Shown piece after piece: positions 61,044 to 64,000 of a stretch of 64,000 bases of DNA. Below the pieces are notes generated by a model. That model was not told the origin of the DNA and made no database searches. It saw only the letters and a program-made list of their open reading frames with translations. A program made the position numbers and the translations under genes. The first letter of the stretch is position 1, and each line of letters starts with the position of its first letter. The stretch comes from Janthinobacterium sp. GW458P (GTDB lineage: Bacteria > Pseudomonadota > Gammaproteobacteria > Burkholderiales > Burkholderiaceae_D): NCBI RefSeq assembly GCF_002127585.1, contig NZ_NEGZ01000002.1:219775-283774 (forward strand). Reading direction: 5' to 3'.

Positions 61044-62219
61044 TTACGCGGAGATGCGCGAGGCGAAGTCGGCCAGGTAGCGGTCGGTAATGCGCTGCTG
61101 GAAACGCAGGTTTTCCAGCGGCGGCACGGGCGTGTAGTCGTAGTCGATGGCCAGCTTGCCCGCCTTGAGCGTGTCCTTGTCGTTGAACTGCTCGTCATAC
61201 CAGGCGTGGCCGTCGATGATGTAGCCCTGCAATTTCAGGTCGCGGAACTTGGCGTTAATGCTTTCCAGCAGGTCGCGCACCAGGGACGGGTGCAAGGGCA
61301 GGTCGACAAAGGCGAAATGCGCTTCGGCGATGGTGTCGGCCAGCACCTGGGCCGTGCGCGTGTAGCTCTCGAAATAGAAGAAGCCGCCCGGCGCCTCGCA
61401 GGTGCGCGAGCCCCAGAAACGATAGCCGCCCATGTTAATCAGGGTGGTGACTTCCTTGGCGTTGAGCACGCCGGCGTCGGTGGCCGGGTCTTGCAGGTCG
61501 AAAAATACGTCACGGGTCAAGCCGGTCGGGCCGTTGATGACGACGTTCGACAGCGTCTTGTGCCAGCCCGTTTCCTCGTCGATCTTGGCGCGCAGGCCCA
61601 TGGCGTAGGCCACGGCGGAAATGCTTGCCTCTTCATCGATGGCGGTATCCCAGTTCACAAAATCGGGCCAGATGATCATGACCTCGCGCTGGCCGAACTG
61701 GCCGCGATAGGTGGTGGCGGCCACGACGTTGCTGCAGCCATATGCGGAGGCATACACGAAGGCGCGCAGTTGCTGCGCCACGCTGGCCAGGGCGTTGGTG
61801 ACGGCCTTGGTGTCCAGGCCCGGCGCGCCCAGGATGCGCGGTTTGACGCCCAGCTTGCTTTGTGCGGCCAGCAAGGCTTTCACGCCCAGGTACTTGCCGT
61901 CCGGCGACACGCCGCCCACCACATTGGTGGTGGTTTCCGCTTCCGTCTCGCCTTCGGCCACGCGCACGACGATGGTCAGGGGTTTTGTTTGCGCGGCGAT
62001 CGCTTCCAGCGCGCGGCACAAGGTGCCCGTCTTGCCGGCCTTGCCCATGGCGGCCAGCACGTTGGTGATGAGCACGGGCGTGTCCAGCGGGAAGGCGGCT
62101 GGGTCGGCGTCGTCGGCCGTGGCGATCAGGCCCAGCACGGCCGTGGAGACGGTGCGGATGGGGCGCGAACCCTCGTTAATTTCAATGACGCGCACGCCAT
62201 GGTGGTAGTCGGTGGCCAA
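61044..62219 (-). CDS. FI: P2 FI-like contractile tail sheath protein
   Basis: A 391-residue sheath protein with 'DYHHGVRVIEINEGSRPIRT' at the start, 'VINGPTGLTRDVFFDLQDPA' and 'TCEAPGGFFYFESYTRTAQ' later; P2 FI has 396 residues. It forms the contractile sheath of a myovirus-type tail. It has 34 bases before the tail fibre assembly gene; no moron gene sits at this place, where P2 carries fun(Z). Confidence 0.94.
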   Translation of the reverse strand: MATDYHHGVRVIEINEGSRPIRTVSTAVLGLIATADDADPAAFPLDTPVLITNVLAAMGKAGKTGTLCRALEAIAAQTKPLTIVVRVAEGETEAETTTNVVGGVSPDGKYLGVKALLAAQSKLGVKPRILGAPGLDTKAVTNALASVAQQLRAFVYASAYGCSNVVAATTYRGQFGQREVMIIWPDFVNWDTAIDEEASISAVAYAMGLRAKIDEETGWHKTLSNVVINGPTGLTRDVFFDLQDPATDAGVLNAKEVTTLINMGGYRFWGSRTCEAPGGFFYFESYTRTAQVLADTIAEAHFAFVDLPLHPSLVRDLLESINAKFRDLKLQGYIIDGHAWYDEQFNDKDTLKAGKLAIDYDYTPVPPLENLRFQQRITDRYLADFASRISA

Positions 62220-62252
62220 AATTAGTTCTCCTGGTGAGTGGTGAATGGGGCG

Positions 62253-62798
62253 TTACTGGGCAATGGGGGGCACGAGGGCAATGCCGGCATCGTCGAAGGC
62301 GCGGCGGGCCTCGCCCGGCAAGCTGGCGGCGATGCGGTCGTATTCGCCTTTGATGGCCGCCTGCAGCGCTGGCATATCCTGCGCGGCGATGACCGATGGG
62401 CAGATGGTGATGTCGAGCAGCGCCTGGCGCGCTTCGATAGCGCCTTCCACGATGTCCGTTTCGCCGTTCATCATCGCCGCGAAGCCGATACCGGCCAGGC
62501 GGTTCAAGACGGCCTCACGCGCGGCGCGCACTGCGTTGAGGTAGACGGCGGCCAATTGCACATACGGCGTGGGCGCGCGGGCCGTCACGATCCACTGGCC
62601 ACGGGGATCGAGCGAGACGGTGGCGCCTTCGGCTACCGCCGCCTGCATGCCGGCGAGCAGTTCGGCAGGAATCAGCACGGCGTCAGCGGGCCATGAGCCG
62701 GCGGCGTCATAGGCCGCGCGCAGGCGTTCGGGGTAGAAGCCTGCCGTTTGCACGGAATAAAAAACGGCGTCAAGGTTGTCGGGGGCAAGCATATCCAT
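62253..62798 (-). CDS. Tail fibre assembly protein (P2 gpG position)
   Basis: A 181-residue protein in the position of P2 G, directly after the tail fibre gene. The sequence ('MDMLAPDNLDAVFYSVQTAG', 'ARAPTPYVQLAAVYLNAVRA') fits tail fibre chaperones with a small N-terminal domain and a helical C-terminal part. Tail fibre assembly proteins vary much, so the family match is partial. Confidence 0.7.
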   Translation of the reverse strand: MDMLAPDNLDAVFYSVQTAGFYPERLRAAYDAAGSWPADAVLIPAELLAGMQAAVAEGATVSLDPRGQWIVTARAPTPYVQLAAVYLNAVRAAREAVLNRLAGIGFAAMMNGETDIVEGAIEARQALLDITICPSVIAAQDMPALQAAIKGEYDRIAASLPGEARRAFDDAGIALVPPIAQ

Positions 62799-62812
62799 GG
62801 GGCTTCCTCTTG

Positions 62813-64000
62813 TTAATAGCCGCGTGCGGTATAGGTGATGGGGTATGCCAGATAATCACTGGCGCTGGAATTGACAACCGCCACCGGCACGCCGCTGCGC
62901 GTTTTTGCATCCATGTTGAAGTTGACGGAACCGGCCCCCAGGGAACCATGGATGACGTTGCCTTGAATGGACAGCAGCCCGTTAGGGAATGCCGTTGGGA
63001 ATGTCAGCATGCTGTAGCCGGTTTTACTGGCGACAAAGGTTCCTGTCTGGCACATGATGCCGCCGGGCGATGCCTGGCAGGAACTCACGCCCGCGCTGGC
63101 AATGGACGTGAGGAAATCGGCGTTACGCCACATTTCCGCCGTCGTGTCGATGACCTGCCATACGCTATCGGCAATGGCGGCAAGGGTGATGTACTGGCCG
63201 GATTTGACGTCCATGCCATTCACGCCGGACACATCGGCATTGAGCGAGGCGCCGGGGCCGGGGGCAAGTCGTCCCACTTTTCCGGCCAGGCCGAAGAAGT
63301 GAATACAGCGGCCGGAATTGGTCGTGATACCCAGGTCGCTCGGCTTGGGAAGCGTGAACAGCACATTGTCGGAAGAAAAATACAGGCATTTGCCGATGTC
63401 CTCGCCGGTCAAGCTGCGCGACGCCGATACTGCGCCGGATGCCACGATATTGCCCTGTTCCTGCTGTACAAAAGCAGCATTGACCAGCTTTTTCGATGCA
63501 TCGAATTTTTCCAATGTCGCCACTTCCTTCCTGCTGTACTGGGGGTGCGGGTCCAGCGCAGCCAGGTGCAGGGCCAGTTGCTTGTCTGCATAGGCGCGCA
63601 CTTCGCTGTCCTGCTCGTCGGCATACTGGCGCGTGGCCAGCACGACGGACGGGTCGATTTTCAGCTCAATGGCGGCCGTGCTGGCGACGATCAGCACCAC
63701 GCGCACCACTTGCGTGCGCGCGCTGCCCTCGGCCATGACGGGCTTGTAGCTGGGCGGGCAGTTGGCCACGGCGCACAGGTCGCCCGCCTCGTCGTAGATG
63801 CCGATTTCGCGCAGCCACCAGCCGCCCACGTTTTCGGGCAAGACTTGCTCGACGATGATCTGGCTGGCGTTGGCCGGGTCGATGGCGAGCTGGTTCAGGT
63901 CGGCGCGGCGCACTTCATGCACGAGCGCCTTTTGCGCGCGGTCGGGAATCGGCAGGGCGCCGTTGCCGTCGCCCACGCCCATTTTTTTCAGTTTCAGGGT
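62813..64000 (-). CDS. Phage tail fibre protein (P2 gpH type), N-terminus outside the window
   Basis: The frame is open to the right edge, and about 396 codons are visible. The start region contains the tail fibre motif 'MGVGDGNGALPIPDR', 'QVLPENVGGWWLREIGIYDE' and 'YKPVMAEGSARTQVVRVVL', typical of the DUF3751 N-terminal domain of P2-like fibres. Upstream codons LKLKK before MGVGDG show the gene begins beyond 64,000. The distal part ('SGVNGMDVKSGQYITLAAI') is the receptor-binding, host-specific region. Confidence 0.88.
   Translation of the reverse strand, partial: TLKLKKMGVGDGNGALPIPDRAQKALVHEVRRADLNQLAIDPANASQIIVEQVLPENVGGWWLREIGIYDEAGDLCAVANCPPSYKPVMAEGSARTQVVRVVLIVASTAAIELKIDPSVVLATRQYADEQDSEVRAYADKQLALHLAALDPHPQYSRKEVATLEKFDASKKLVNAAFVQQEQGNIVASGAVSASRSLTGEDIGKCLYFSSDNVLFTLPKPSDLGITTNSGRCIHFFGLAGKVGRLAPGPGASLNADVSGVNGMDVKSGQYITLAAIADSVWQVIDTTAEMWRNADFLTSIASAGVSSCQASPGGIMCQTGTFVASKTGYSMLTFPTAFPNGLLSIQGNVIHGSLGAGSVNFNMDAKTRSGVPVAVVNSSASDYLAYPITYTARGY

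Noticed and set aside
62220-62252. Ogr-dependent late promoter before FI
   Set aside because: The gap is only 33 bases and shows no TGT-N12-ACA type element; late promoters are probably beyond the right edge.
1-64000. CRISPR arrays, insertion sequences and transposase genes
   Set aside because: No regularly spaced direct repeats and no transposase-like protein were seen on either strand.

Overview
The window looks like a chromosome segment from a GC-rich betaproteobacterium of the family Oxalobacteraceae (Janthinobacterium, Duganella or Massilia type). This is inferred from gene content and codon use; no rRNA or other taxonomic marker is present. It holds host genes on the left (1-43.9 kb) and a P2-like prophage on the right (about 44.1 kb to the window edge).

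Host part. (a) 1-5.6 kb: the tail of a Bug/TctC-type solute receptor, an iron/phosphonate-type ABC importer (binding protein, fused double permease, ATPase) and an AbrB-type membrane protein. An about 122-bp element with imperfect terminal inverted repeats sits between binding protein and permease. (b) 6.1-22.6 kb: a complete aryl polyene (APE) pigment cluster of 18 tightly coupled genes. Two ACPs are primed by an acyl-ACP ligase that is fused here to a dehydratase. Two ketosynthases and a chain-length factor elongate, and a ketoreductase and dehydratases make the conjugated polyene. A methyltransferase, a MIO-type aromatic amino-acid ammonia-lyase, a glycosyltransferase and two acyltransferases supply or decorate the head group and lipid anchor. 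A LolA-like carrier, an MMPL exporter and a DUF3261 lipoprotein move the product to the outer membrane. A phosphopantetheinyl transferase that could activate the ACPs lies at 24 kb. (c) 22.6-37 kb: envelope proteins of unknown function, a tandem paralogue pair, an XRE regulator, DUF3999/DUF2339 membrane proteins, an MFS-PlsC fusion, and a KaiC-like ATPase with a hybrid histidine kinase. (d) 37.4-43.9 kb: an RND tripartite efflux operon with its TetR regulator and a palindromic operator candidate.

Prophage part. A tRNA-Pro(GGG) at 43,992-44,068 is the likely attachment site. Between it and the integrase lies an AT-richer cargo module: a DUF1780 putative nuclease, a 47-codon small gene and a DUF3427-like/HNH nuclease. 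The leftward early operon (51,969 to 46,276) encodes small DNA-binding-like proteins, an Ogr-type activator, the rolling-circle initiator gpA, a DUF4224 excisionase-like protein and the integrase. It starts from a near-consensus promoter (TTGACA-N17-TATAGT) whose spacer holds a palindromic operator. The rightward immunity region has a CI-type repressor and a second cargo set, including a membrane protein sharing a motif with the repressor, two secreted proteins and a HEPN protein. The leftward late tail genes follow in P2 order (H, G, FI, FII, E/E', T, U, D), with a TTTTTTG slippery site joining E and E'. The prophage runs off the right edge.

The least described parts are the two cargo modules and the APE cluster variant (ligase-dehydratase fusion, separate glycosyl- and acyltransferases, embedded ammonia-lyase).
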